The notes under the pieces are model-generated. The model had not been told where the DNA came from and did not search any database. It saw nothing but the letters and a program-made list of their open reading frames with translations. 64,000 nucleotides of DNA from Dermanyssus gallinae (Eukaryota; Arthropoda; Arachnida; Mesostigmata; Dermanyssidae). Numbering within the stretch: position 1 is the stretch's first letter; each line of letters starts with the position of its first letter. Both the position numbers and the translations under genes were made by a program. The DNA lies in NCBI GenBank assembly GCA_003439945.1, contig QVRM01006613.1, forward strand, positions 57,447 through 121,446. Direction: 5' to 3'. Positions 32,998 to 44,560 of the stretch are shown here, piece after piece.

Positions 32998-33210
32998 ATG
33001 GGCCCTGTGAGCGGCGCACCCTCGGTTCAGGCTATGCGAAGTCTCTACAAACAGCTGGCTCGTTACGGTCAACAGCTCGTATTGACCGATCGTCGTTGGT
33101 TTGAGCGGCAGCTTCGAAACGAGTTCGCCAAGCCTCGAGTTACCGCCGAGGAGCAGAACTTCGCTTACCGCAAGGGCCAGCGCTTCCTTGAACTCAAGCG
33201 TCTCGTCTAG
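32998..33210 (+). CDS. LYR-motif microprotein resembling the MIEF1 upstream-ORF product
   Basis: A single uninterrupted 70-codon frame starts with ATG in a strong context (G at -3 and +4). The protein has the compact three-helix look of the LYR family: SLYKQLARYGQQL (L-Y-K in place of L-Y-R), LTDRRWFERQLRNEF, and a closing helix KGQRFLELKRLV. Length and block order match the animal MIEF1 microprotein (about 70 residues, with LYRALLRQG and YTDRDFYFASIRREF blocks). In mammals that protein joins mt-ACP and MALSU1 on the assembling mitochondrial large subunit. The stop at 33,208 lies only 159 bp before the MTRFR start codon, on the same strand with no obvious promoter or poly(A) signal between, so the two may share one mRNA. 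A separate LYRM gene cannot be excluded. Confidence 0.8.
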   Translation: MGPVSGAPSVQAMRSLYKQLARYGQQLVLTDRRWFERQLRNEFAKPRVTAEEQNFAYRKGQRFLELKRLV

Positions 33211-33369
33211 GCAAAAAGGCCGGCGTAGAACTACTATCGCTGATTGTTGCTCTTGCAGAATTCGTACGGGCCTCGTCGTAGCGCTTGCGTCTACAATCCT
33301 TGACCGTTAGAAAATCCCGTCTCTGCTAAGAGTGTGTAGGGAGTTTCTTGTTGCCCTACAGTCAGCGTC

Positions 33370-33886
33370 ATGGGTACGTACTTTCGGTTTTGTCTTTTTC
33401 AAATTCGCACGATCAGATCCAGAGATAGATGTTCGGCAAACTAGTTTTGCCGTGTGGCGGTCTAATGGAAAATGTAAGTTTCGTATAGCCCTCTGCGACT
33501 GGCCTTCATTTCTTCATAAAATAATTTGTTTTATGGCTAGCCTTTATGTACATGAATAAGTGGCAATTCAACTATAGGACACATTATTCAGACACAAAAT
33601 AAAAACCAAAATTTACGATTTGTTTTTTCAGCTACGTTGGCAGCGCTGCGTCCGTTGCTGTCCTTGAGACAAGGAGGTCTGCTTGCCAGTCTTTGGGCGA
33701 ATACACTGCCTCTCGTTCGCACTAAAACCACTATTGATAGGTATGTATTTTATGTATATATATATACATATAAATGTATATACGTATAAGTACATATTAC
33801 GAGGCTTAAGTGATATTTATCATACTATTGTATATTTTACCCAATCTGGAGTGGAAATACTTTAAGTAGAAAATATAAGTACATAT

Positions 33887-33941
<55 letters not shown>

Positions 33942-34727
33942 AAGCACTAAAAATGGCCTTACGATTTTGTCCGCAGATCGCGTGTGCCAGTGCTAAATGA
34001 GGATGAATTGAAAGAACAGTTCGTTAAAGGAAGCGGACCGGGCGGCCAGAAAGTGAATAAGTCAGTCAACTGCGTTATTCTCCGTCACGAACCGACAGGT
34101 GAGCATATTGTGTGATTTATTACGGACATGCTTTACATATGGATATACAATTAACCTAATGATGCGTGTTGAAGGCAATATCGCTCCCAATCGAATGTAG
34201 TGTGCTATTCACTTAAACCTTCAGAAGGAGATTGTGTGTCGTGCTGCAGACCTGACCTCATCTTACGCGTGCCACGTGTATCTGTCTTCATAGGTACGAC
34301 CGTGCGTTGTCACGAGTCGAGGCTCCTACAAGAAAATCGGAAGCTCGCTCGGAAGATGATGATCGAGAAACTTGATGATCTTTGGAATGGCGAGATGTCT
34401 GTGCGGAGACAGAAAGAGGCTCTTGAGAAGAAACGACGTCAGAAACTCGACGACAAGAAGCGGCGGCAGAGGGAGAAAAAACGGCTGGAGAAGGAAGCAA
34501 ATCGGAATGCACCTACGGAGACGGAAAACTTGGTTGACAAGGACGCCGATGCAGGCGAAGCACAGCGGCGCGAAACGCAATGCACCACTGCCTCACAGAG
34601 CCGAACATCGCAGAGCGAGTACGACTTATCGTCCGACTCGGATACGCTGGCAGACGAAGGCTACCAACAAGAGGCAACGTCAGTCGATGAGCCGAAGTCA
34701 AAGTACGCTCCGTCGAAGCCTGCTTAA
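33370..34727 (+). CDS. MTRFR: Mitochondrial ribosome-rescue factor with GGQ motif (C12orf65/MTRFR-like), 4 coding exons
   Basis: Exons are 33370-33373 (only ATGG), 33632-33740, 33977-34098 and 34294-34727, giving 669 nt and 222 residues with all GT-AG junctions in phase. The N-terminus [17 protein letters not shown] is basic and leucine-rich, like a mitochondrial targeting signal. The catalytic domain has [18 protein letters not shown] with the GGQ at residues 60-62, then [20 protein letters not shown], the hallmark of the family. The C-terminus is a long lysine/arginine-rich helix and an acidic serine-rich tail, longer than the vertebrate protein (about 166 residues). The family releases nascent chains from stalled mitochondrial large subunits. 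The four-base first coding exon was chosen because it supplies ATG plus the one base needed by exon 2. Confidence 0.9.
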
Positions 34728-35035
34728 CTATGACGGCTAGATCTATATGGCCTGTGTCAAGGCGGTTGGCGTTGCGTTTACGAATTTCACTTTCGGATAA
34801 GGCAGCCGCCTACTGTAGATATTGTGGTTCGGAAATCAGCAAGCAGAGATGCGCAAGCATTGATAATGGTACAAGTATGACTAATAGGATTAAATTATAA
34901 AGAGAAAAACAAGCTTTTACAATTATCTGAGGTCTGCTCTGTGTTTTTGCTTAAAGTTGTTTAGGTAGTATTTAAATATATAAAGTGTGTACGGCAATGT
35001 GATATACACACCTCGTTTTTAAACAGTCGCTTTAG

Positions 35036-35041
35036 AATAAA
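35036..35041 (+). terminator. Candidate MTRFR polyadenylation signal
   Basis: AATAAA lies about 309 bp past the MTRFR stop codon; it is the first canonical hexamer noticed downstream. Confidence 0.5.
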
Positions 35042-37100
35042 TGTCACTTCTGCTGCAAAATATATTCACAGCCGCTACGTAATCTTGGTTAGCTTCATGG
35101 TCAGTCTTTTATTTACGGACTGATTCCAAGATGCTCCATCTATCCTGTGCAGCCAATAACTCGTCACACGTTCAACAAAAAATGGCGTAGCAAAATACAG
35201 CGCTGTCGAAACTGTTTAGTAATTTTCAGTTATTTTCGTTCACCAACGGTTCAACGCTTGCATACGGTTATTGCAAAACGCTCAAGTCGGTTTAGCTTCA
35301 GGGTGTGCATGTCGCGTAGGACTCCAAGACGTCGATGCACGACTAATGGAAGGTTGCCTGCTAAATTCAGAATCTGGAAAGCAATCGCAACTCTGTGTTA
35401 GCTGCAGTGATAGTAGCAAAACGAAAGCAGTAGCAACTCGCTGGTGTAAATTCCTGGTCGACCGGCCTGATTTACCTTACGTTCAGATATGGCACCTGCG
35501 TGCGAACGGTATTACGTGACACGTCGCGATATGCCTTACGCGGATGCGAGGCGGGCGGTGGGACGCGTTCAATGAGGTAGTTCATCTTCGGCAGAGATAG
35601 ACTACGATTAATTGAAGAAAATGCCTTAGGAAAAAAGGCAGGTTTTTTTAGGGACCTCCTAGGGAAACGTCTTTTTGTACAACCCACCAGTAGATCAACA
35701 ACGTAGGCCTCAAATAAAGCCAGATCTGAGCTTATGCTTCATTTACGTACTCTCACAGTACGTCAAAAGATGAAATAGACCAGAGGAAAAAATAAAATAC
35801 CTACGTTTATGTAACTAGACGCATGAATTGACAACATTGTTGTTACTAACAAAAAGAAAAGCGATACTTTTATTGAAAGTGATGGCACCACAGTAGACGG
35901 CGTTCACGCACGTTTACCCGTGATTGAATAAAATCTGTTACGATCTTTTTCCTACCCTCGCTTACTTAGCACGATCTCTCGTAAGCTCGGCTGCAAAAGC
36001 CGGTAAATTTCAAATTCGTTCGAACCCCAATGGCATAGCAACAATCTGTAACGAAAAGCTACTTTGGTCAGCACTTTAGATTTGCAGGTATTGTTCAGTG
36101 TTCGAACACTAACATTTGAAGTGACACAACTATTCGTATAAGAGACTTGTCTTCTTATTATTCACAGAGATCGTTGGATAGCCCCCGGGGTGTATGTGCG
36201 AATATATATATATATATATATATATATTTATCTGTTTATTATCACACACCCAGTTGCACGCTTTTACGCACACATATGAGTACGCCTAGTCGCAATGTAT
36301 GCAAGTCGCTTCACTTCATTCGATTACCGCATGCCCCGTCATTCTAGTTCTACCACTAGTGCTTTTCGTCCTTTACTTCGATTACTACCACTAGCAATAC
36401 TAACAGGAACAAGGAGAGAAAATAAGATCATATGAACGTCATAGCTATTTGAATAAGCGCGCCGGGTGCATCTGTTTCAGTGGTTCGCATCTTTGTCAAC
36501 CAACGCCTTAGACTTTCGCTTCAAACGCACTGGTACCTCCGATAGCGGCGGAGGTGAGAACTGTCTAGCCGCCATTGGAACACACGTGAGAAGCATTGGA
36601 CGTACTGTAACGCAAAACGCCAGACCTCTGCTCTTATCTATGCGCTGGATATGGACAGATATTACATAGTGGCAGCCGTCTGTCGTGTCAACTTTTAACG
36701 TTTCTCGATGCGTTTCACTGGCCAAGAGCAAGAGCGGCGAAAGAAAACACATCCGTGCACATCTGTCACGTTCATCTGCACATACATTACTTCCATCTTT
36801 TTGTCCGCTTTCTATATTTTCTGATTTGTTTCATCGACCTATCTATTCGTGTTGCTCGTTTCCCTGTTCCATACTTGACTTGCCGAACATCCTCCACACC
36901 AACCCGCGTTCTCTCACAAAGTAAGGTGTACATTTTACACTATTGGCGGCATTCCTACAGCCTGGCCCATAGGTTGCCTTAATGTCACAGCCACGTGTAT
37001 TACTAGTTTCGTTTTTTTTCGCCAGAGGCTTGTGTTCTAGTCGAGCAAACAGCTGATGTCCTGACTCTCCTCATGTCGGTGGCCGCTACTGCAGCCGATG
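35042..37100. other. Intergenic between convergent MTRFR and HSBP1, no gene recognised
   Basis: Only short open frames without recognisable domains. A (TA)n run lies at about 36,203-36,227. No clear poly(A) hexamer for HSBP1 was seen in the first few hundred bases after its stop. Confidence 0.4.
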
Positions 37101-38655
37101 TTATTGATTATCGTCTCGTTGAGTTTCTGTCGTCGTCGTTGTCGTTGTTGTGGCTCCCTCCTTGCCGTGCGTTGAAGTCTGTTGACTTCCTGGAATTGAC
37201 CCGCCGGAACCTGTTGGGGTGCCAGCTTCAAGTCCAACGATATCATTGATGCTCTTGTCCATTTCTTCGATACGGTGCGACATATCGTCGATTCTGCCGA
37301 GCAGCTGTTCCGTCAACATCGCGCACTTCTCCTGCATATGCAGGAGGAGTTCGTGGACCTGCAAATCGAAATTAAGCACGACCACTGAATGAGCAAAGCC
37401 GATAAATGACGTGTGTTGGTTAGTGGCAAGCTAAACAGGCTGTTGAACATCTATCGTCGAAATATCCTGAGTGAAGCGCTAACACCGCGTTGCTTCGGAA
37501 ACGAAATGTTCTGATCTCCACTCGTTAATTGTCGATGTCGTATTAGCCAGTATCCGGTTAGGAAATAAAATGGCTATGCATAACGCATTGAATTGTGAAG
37601 TCTGGCTGGCTGTTACTGGTGACTTCGTCAGTGATTGATGGAAGCCTATCATTATAGACGTTTTCGCTCGTTCTCATGCGAATTCTAGTTAGGAGCACGC
37701 GGGGATCCAAGTGCTATGCGCATAATGCATTTTAGTCAAGTTAAGAAACATCATAAATTACAAATGTTATCCGTGCGTGTCTAAATTAACTGTATGGTCT
37801 CCACGTAAGTATAGTAGACGTTCTCGGTGTGACGTCACGAGTTAAAGGAAAAAAGCCCAGATAAAGCTCGGACTGGTCTAGAGTTTTAACAAAACTGGAA
37901 CATCAATGGCATATACGTTCAGTAACGGACATGATAACACAAACGCGGCACGGGGGCTTCTTCAGCCTGATATCTCCGCATTTCATGTAAGAAGATTGGA
38001 CCTTAGATCGAAATTACGTACGCAGTCTATCTAACTGCATAGCACCCAGCGACTGATTGGTATTGATTAATTGTTGTAATTTTCGGTTTTTATTAAGAAA
38101 GTAAGTGGAGCGCCAATTGTCTCCTTGCTGTAATTGTTATTTATGAACAGCTGTAATAAAATTGTAAATAAACTTATGATTGTTGTCGTTGTTGTTGTTG
38201 TTGGTGGTGGTGGTGTGGTTTTTGCGACTAAAGATCTAAGTCATCAAGACAGAGAGCGATTTCAATTCAGCACTTCTAACCACCGGCCACGCAGATTTCA
38301 CTGTCGATATAACTTGGTGAAAATTAAATGTGTGGATCAAACACTTCACTCAAAGGCAGACACCACAGCTTGTGACAGCTTGGACTGGGGCCAGAGCTGC
38401 CGCCTATCTCAACGGAGTCGAGCAAGTAAGCAAGCCAAACATAAACACTGTCAACACGAACAACAGTAGATATATCTGCTTGAATTTTCAGTCCCCTTGC
38501 TAGTACGCCGGACTGTGGAGGAGGACTGAGTCGAATGCCGAACTCACATGTCGGGTAAGCTCCTGAAGGTCTTTGGGCTCAGCGTTTCGTGAGTTAGCAT
38601 CTTTCTTATCAAATGAGGCATTCTTTTTGGCCTCCAACGGTGGCTGGTCCGCCAT
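37101..38655 (-). CDS. HSBP1: Heat shock factor-binding protein 1-like, 2 coding exons
   Basis: Minus-strand exons 38548-38655 and 37101-37358 join in phase 0 (donor CAT|GTGAGT, acceptor TTTGCAG) to give 121 residues. The conserved core is PKDLQELTRH in exon 1 followed by VHELLLHMQEKCAML, LLGRIDDMSHRIEEMDKSI in exon 2, which matches the HSBP1 coiled-coil (DLT, LLQQMQDKF, IGRIDDMSSRIDDLEKNI). HSBP1 trimers bind the heat-shock-factor trimerisation helix and dampen the heat-shock response. This version is longer than the usual 75-85 residues: it has a 26-residue lysine/asparagine-rich N-terminal extension and a roughly 45-residue glycine/threonine-rich tail ending in a poly-threonine run encoded by ACA/ACG triplets. 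The intron is 1189 bp. Confidence 0.92.
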
Positions 38656-39004
38656 ATTTCCAGGAGTCTGTATTCCTGCCGTCTGTTTCAGCCGTTTCTC
38701 ACTCAGCCAGCCAGCAATGTTTTGATGACCCGCTTTCCCTCGAATCTCAGGCGGGAGTCATCATCAACCAGATGAGCGGTCGCTCGCCGCCTCAGGGAAA
38801 GGGTACTCAAATGTTGCGGCGCGCGCAAGAACAGCAGATCCCATGTTCGTCGTGAAGCATTAGCATTGCGTCTAACTTAATCCTGTACAATACAATACAA
38901 CAACAACAAACCAAATAGCCTGTACTGAGTATATTGTATGTATTGTATATTGTATACTTGTAACCCGAAATTTCTTAATTAAAATTGTTTAAAATTCATA
39001 TGAC

Positions 39005-39745
39005 GCTATTGTGAGTTTAGACGCAAGCATGGTAAATAGATTGGACACAATACAACGTGCAGTTGGCCGACATGCAATGCAATGTAGGTATACATGTGCA
39101 GCACAATTTATCGAAGGGGAATTTGGAGTCTCCAGCTTCTGGAGTCTCCGAATTTTAGTCTTCCGTCTAAAAAACATAGCCGCAAGTGAGAAAGAACAAA
39201 ACTGGGCGGCCGAACTGCTCACAGCTAAACTGAGCGAAAAAAATACGAGCCAAATGGGATAGGCGTCTAAAGTTCCTTGAACGCAAATTTAAGTGCAATA
39301 CGATGGATTTTGAAGAACACGAGGTGATAACAAATAAACAGATAACCAAAGATGTGAAGAAGAAAATTGACAAAACAGCCAAAGAAAGGTGGAGAGAGGA
39401 TATGGAGAGAAAGACAACCTTGCAATTGTACAGGCAACGAAAAAGGAATACGGCCGAAAAGATATAATTTATTCGAACTCGCAAGCGTTCGGGCTGTTCG
39501 CTGACTGTAGGGCCGGTATGCTCAACACCCGACTGCTGGCGGCCAGATACTCGGAAATTGAGAGCGTTCGGTGTAGATCGTGTGATATAGAAGAAGAATC
39601 CATCGAACATATCATGCTGAAGTGCGACGGGCTAGGAGGAGTGAGAACAGTGTCCCTAGCTGAGGCATTAGGTTTCGATGATAAACCATTATGGCAAGAG
39701 ATAAATAAAACCAAACGCAGGCTAGGGAAATGGCACAGATTGTAA
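39005..39745 (+). mobile_element. Decayed non-LTR retrotransposon C-terminus ('tick transposon' type)
   Basis: Two plus-strand frames carry parts of one ORF2 C-terminus. The first reads RLDTIQRAVGRHAMQCR, EFGVSSFWSLR and a lysine-rich stretch; the second reads FGLFADCRAGMLNTRLLAARY, CRSCDIEEESIEHIMLKC and ALGFDD, ending TKRRLGKW. The C-x2-C-x7-H-x4-C zinc block and the ALGF / TKRRL ending are shared by I- and R1-related elements abundant in ticks. A stop and frameshift between the two parts show decay. Confidence 0.7.
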
Positions 39746-39987
39746 GACACTATGGGAAGACGCCCCGCTAAAGCAAACTATTGTGTACTTAGGTAGTAAT
39801 ATAACCATCGTAATAATCCAATTAATATTATGAGTGCACGACAGACGAGGATATTTGTTAAAATACATATAATTATACCATAGCAATAATATACAGCTAT
39901 ATACGAAGCCAGCAGCACGCTGTATGACATACTACACAGCGAGCGGATCTGATTCAAAAGATGTTCCATAAGGAATGGTAAATAAAA

Positions 39988-39990
<3 letters not shown>

Positions 39991-40073
<83 letters not shown>

Positions 40074-40074
40074 C
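39991..40074. repeat. (TA)n microsatellite
   Basis: About 80 bp of TA repeat separating two retroelement fragments. Confidence 0.95.
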
Positions 40075-40545
40075 TCTTCTAATGAGAAATGTATCTACAG
40101 GAGACGCGCAAGACCACGAAAAGCCGCTATCCCACCAGACTCTCGCTGGAGTAGTGCGGGCTAGTCCATGTATATCCATGTATATCTTCTCTGATTTACT
40201 TGTTTGTACTTTGTACAAAAGCGGTAATTAGTTTTAAGATCATTGCCGGGTTTGTGCCGAATTGAACGTGGCGTTTCATGTTAGGATCTATCAGTTTCAG
40301 GTCACCATTGTTTGTATACAGATGACCTGGAGAGAGCAATGCCCGTTTTCTGTACCGGTAAACGGCTTCAGTTCTCTTACGTACTATGCGCATTAGTTCT
40401 CTCGAAGCAGGCTCCCTACAAAGAAGGTGAGGGGCTAACTCGTTCTATTTCTCCCTGCTTTCATCTATCCAATCGACCCGACCATTACTGTTATAAACGA
40501 ATAATAATAACCTTTACTCTGCTCGCTTTCTGTCAATCGTTACGC

Positions 40546-40905
40546 CTATGATAGAAGTCTCGCTCCCCCACAAACGGCCAAATACATCATCTGTTTCAAA
40601 AACATGATCTCGTATGGATCGCCCGCAACGTTTTCTATACGTTTTCCGATATATTTAAGAATATTTGCTGCATTTGTGCTGATGAGGCCAAGTGTTTCCA
40701 ATGTGATGGGTACAAAGTGGTAGCTCCTTGAGCGGGCTGTTGTTGTAATAACCCATCGAGATTCACCTGCACTGTGGCTTCGATACGACAAGGCCGCTGT
40801 ACATGAAACAGTTACAACCTATACAAGGCTTTTTCCGTGTGAGCACAGCGGAATGGTCCAACCCAGTCAGGTCGCAGCTCATTGCTGCCATTAAGGCTTT
40901 TCAAC
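40546..40905 (-). mobile_element. Inverted copy of the endonuclease-type non-LTR C-terminus
   Basis: On minus, the blocks RPD, TIPLCSHGKSLV, TVSCTAALSYRSHSAG, YHFVPITLETLGLIST and LARR-like YIGKRIENVAGDPYE, LKQMMYLAV align block for block with the plus-strand copy at 41,790-42,161. A frameshift lies just after the RPD and a stop replaces the tryptophan of the WDAT block. The two copies face away from each other. Confidence 0.75.
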
Positions 40906-40937
40906 TCGGGTGTAGATGGTATCACTAATAATAATAA

Positions 40938-42161
40938 TAGGCAGGCGAAAGATCCCTCAAGTTCTAAACGACCAAACAGCCTTTATGGAGGACGTATCAC
41001 CTTTGCTCAAGGGAATGCATCCACAAGCCATGTGCCTGTGGAGACACAGCCTGGGAGCGCCCCGCTTAAACTACATACTTCGTAGTGCACCGACAGACCT
41101 CTGTCCAAATGAACTTGAGGCATATGATACTTCCACCAGAGAGATCATGAGCGAGGTGCTGAACGTCAAGCTTAACGACGAGATATGGAAGAGGGCAAGT
41201 TTACCTATCAAATAGGGTGAACTTGGCTTAAGGAGTGCAGTAGACCTGGCTCCAGTATGTTACGCTGCTTCGCTGAACCAGTTCGGATCCTGTCAGAATC
41301 GTTGGTAAGCCACGACGTGCAACAGTTAATTCACAAATATAAGATGGAAGCTGAATCTTAAACCCGGCCCGTTGGAACAACATCTATATCAGCGCAAACT
41401 AAACAGATATAGTAGCAGAAAGCTAGCAAGAGATATCCAAGACTCTTTGTGCAGGCGCCGTGAACAGGCGGTTTTTCGAGCCGCCAGAGATATTTCTACT
41501 GGAGGCTGGCTTAAAGCCCTGCCATCTCTACATTTAGGCACCATGCTGGACCCAACCACTTTCCGCATGGCTGCCGCTATCAGGATAGGAGTTCCAATTT
41601 GCGAACCCTTTCCTTGTGCAGCATGCGGAAATGAGGTCGATGCCTACGGTCTACACCCACTGAGCTGTCCAAGAAGCTCTGGAAGGATTTCACGGCACAT
41701 GGAGTTAAATTAAATCATCAAAAGATGCCCTTAGGAAGGCGAGGTTGCCAGCAAAACTAGAACCACGGGGCCTCAGACGAGACAACGACAAGAGACCTGA
41801 CGGCGTGACCATACCATTATGGTCTCACGGCAAGTGCTTGGCCTGGGATGCTACAGTGTCCTGCACAGTAGCTCCATCGTATCTCAGCCATAGCTCTGTT
41901 AACACAGGATGGGTAGCAGAGCACGCAGAACAGGAAAAGAGACGCAGTTACGAAAACCTTGAAAACAGGCTTCACTTCGTACCGGTGGCTATGGAAACGT
42001 TAGGACCTATCAGCAGTGGAACAGCAAAATTCATTCGGGATCTGGCCAGAAGAATGGTAGAAACAACGGGGGACCAGCGCGAGGGCAAATATCTGAGACA
42101 GCTTCTGTGTCTCGCGGTGTGTAGAGGCAATGCCGCTTCTATAATTGGTGCCATGGGATGA
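40938..42161 (+). mobile_element. Endonuclease-type non-LTR retrotransposon, best-preserved copy
   Basis: Recognisable order on plus: LLKGMHPQAMCLWRHSLGAP, MSEVLNVKLNDEIW, KRASLPIK then a stop and GELGLRSAVDLAPVCYAAS; a second frame with GTMLDPTTFRMAAAIRIG, CAACGNEVDAYGLHPLSC and GRISRHMELN; and a third with LEPRGLRRDNDKRPDGVTIP, CLAWDATVSCTVAPSYL, FVPVAMETLGPISS. This is the thumb, zinc block and restriction-like endonuclease (RPD then WDAT) of a full ORF2 C-terminus. Two frameshifts and one stop were seen. It ends with a stop at 42,159-42,161 and a short 3' UTR with an (AAT)n tail. Confidence 0.75.
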
Positions 42162-42234
42162 GCAGCTAAATACGTGCTTAAATAGACGCGACACGTTCGA
42201 AACCTCACAATTGTAGTCTGATAACACAATTACG

Positions 42235-42256
42235 AAAATAATAATAATAATAATAA
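42235..42256 (+). repeat. (AAT)n tail of the non-LTR element
   Basis: About seven AAT units follow the 3' UTR directly. Simple-repeat tails of this kind are common on non-LTR elements that do not use poly(A). Confidence 0.6.
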
Positions 42257-42591
42257 GTTGAAAAGCCATAATGGCAGCAGTGAGCTGCGACCTCACTGGA
42301 TACATTCTACAAAAAATGTATACGTTTCTTTTGATTTTAATTTAACTGTAAGTGACTAGTATTTACAACAATCCGACTCTTCATAAGCACAGTTCTCACG
42401 TCAGCACTAAACGGGACTGGGGAGCGTGAGACGTGTGCGATAATAGCCGTAGTGTCAATTGTCCTTGGTCAATGCTGCTTGGTTAGACTTTGTCGACGTT
42501 CACTGAGCTAAGCCTAAGAAGGCAGGAAAGCTCTCACAACTAGAATAGATACTAAACCCCATGGATAAAAAGTAAAAGACGAGATCGGGTT

Positions 42592-43644
42592 ACATATCGA
42601 CGCCACTACATATTGGTGCGACAACTGGTCCGTGCTGGGCTGTATAGGTGAGACGCTAGAACGGTGGAAGCCGTTCGTATCGAATTGAATGAAAGAAATT
42701 CAAAAGTTATCGTCGCCGCAGGATCGGTGTTATGTCGCCCCAAGGGACAACCCGGCAGACATGTTTACTATTAGCACTTCTTTAGAGAAAAAAAAAGAAA
42801 CGAAATTGTTTTGGCTACATGGCCCAGAGTGGCGAAAACCTTCGAGTAAACCGCATTCTATTCATCGAATAGTCGAATCAGTACCCTTTAAAGCAATTGA
42901 GTCGGAACCGAAGATATCAACAAACGTAACTGCTACAGCGATGAGTGTTTTTAGCAGGACCTCAATCATCATTGACGGGAGCAAATTTTCTAGTTAAGTA
43001 AAAATGGTCCGTACAGTGGCTTATGTCATGCGCTTGTATCGCAAGCTGTTATTTTATGGCAGATGTCGTAAGAAAGATAACCCAAATTGGCAAAAGAAGA
43101 AAAATCGTTTATCTGACAAAACGTCGTGTTATATCAACTCTGACTTAACATCTAGAACACGGCACACTAACGCTAATGAAGTTGCGATTGCAACAGTTGT
43201 CTCACTAAAAGACAGGAAGAGAAATCAAGGAATCTAACACATGACGAGAAGTTTCCGATCGTACTTCTAGGTGAAAACAGACGTGTACGTCTGCTGATCC
43301 CGTATGTGCACTATCTCAAATGTTGCATTGTAGATGCGATACCTCCTGCATGCATGCAGGAGGTTCTAACAGGTATAGAAGCAAGGGTAAACCGTAGACC
43401 ACTCTCCACAGTAGCATCAACAGTCGATAAAGTTCGGTCATTATGTCCCGCCGATCTCCTTTACGGCTACCAAAACAAACACACATGGGCGGAGATAACC
43501 AGAACCCCAAAGCTAGAATCCGACATATCTGCGATCATTTTCTCTAACCGCTGGAAGCACCAGCGATTAACTAATTTTGGAAGCGTTTTAGAGGGGAGTA
43601 TCTGGGGCGTATATTCCCCTCGCCAATACCATGAGTTCCATTAG
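42592..43644 (+). mobile_element. Decayed BEL/Pao LTR retrotransposon pol fragment
   Basis: The plus strand shows, in order, an RNase H end (LHIDATTYWCDNWSVLGCI, RWKPFVSN then a stop), YVAPRDNPADMFT and LFWLHGPEW (the NPAD and W-GP-W blocks that link RNase H to integrase in BEL/Pao), TVAYVMRLYRKLLF, then VLLGENRRVRLLIPYVHYL from the integrase zinc region, and finally EARVNRRPLSTV and CPADLLYGY from the integrase C-terminus. The integrase catalytic core between the last two is missing. LTRs were not found. Not functional. Confidence 0.8.
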
Positions 43645-44363
43645 TAGTAGCCTAATTAATTAGCGGTTGGTAACTGAAACCCTGTGCAACTCTTTGTGAA
43701 GTGTTGGCTTTCATAAGTTTTCATTAAACAAAAAAAAATTCTAGCAAAAATATTATTTTTTACTACGCCTACTTAACTTCTACTACGGCGTTACATTTTA
43801 TTAGCATATATATTTCAGGAGAGCTGGAAATATGCTATTAATAACCGATTTTTATGCGGCCTGTGCTTCTATATAGAATTGCGTACAGAGCACGCCAGGC
43901 TGTTCGTGACTAGTTGCGCTAGAATTTGAATAGCGTTCATGGATCAGGCTCGTACAGAGATTTAATAGAGGTGAGTTTTACTGGGTATTATGACAACAAC
44001 AACATCGACATCTGTCCTCTATAAAAGCTTGTACTGGATACGTAGTCAATCGAGCCCAATATGTCAGACCACCTGTTGAAGATTGAAGTTTACATATATA
44101 TATACGCTCAAACTGATTCAACGCGTAGGCAGAAGCCTTAATCTTTCGACAGGAGACTCGAGAGCATCGAGAGCGAATTCTTGCGTCAGAGGCTTGTCGC
44201 TCGACATTCAACGAGGAAATGCAGCGTCTGTTCGGGGCACATTGTTGAACTGGGCTAACCCTGGGTTAGAGAACCCGTAATCACAAGTTCGCGTGGAGAC
44301 AATGGTCCACTCCAAAGTGCTTACATAGCAAAGTTATATAAATAAACGATTATACTCTTTTGC

Positions 44364-44385
44364 TATATATGAATATATATATATA

Positions 44386-44419
<34 letters not shown>

Positions 44420-44442
44420 ATAATATATATATATATATGATA

Positions 44443-44519
<77 letters not shown>

Positions 44520-44560
44520 TATATATAGATATACAAATTATATGTATATATATATATATA
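44364..44560. repeat. Compound (TA)n tract
   Basis: TA repeat interrupted by GATATAAT, GATAGAAT, TGAATA and AAATAAAT variants over about 200 bp. Confidence 0.9.
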
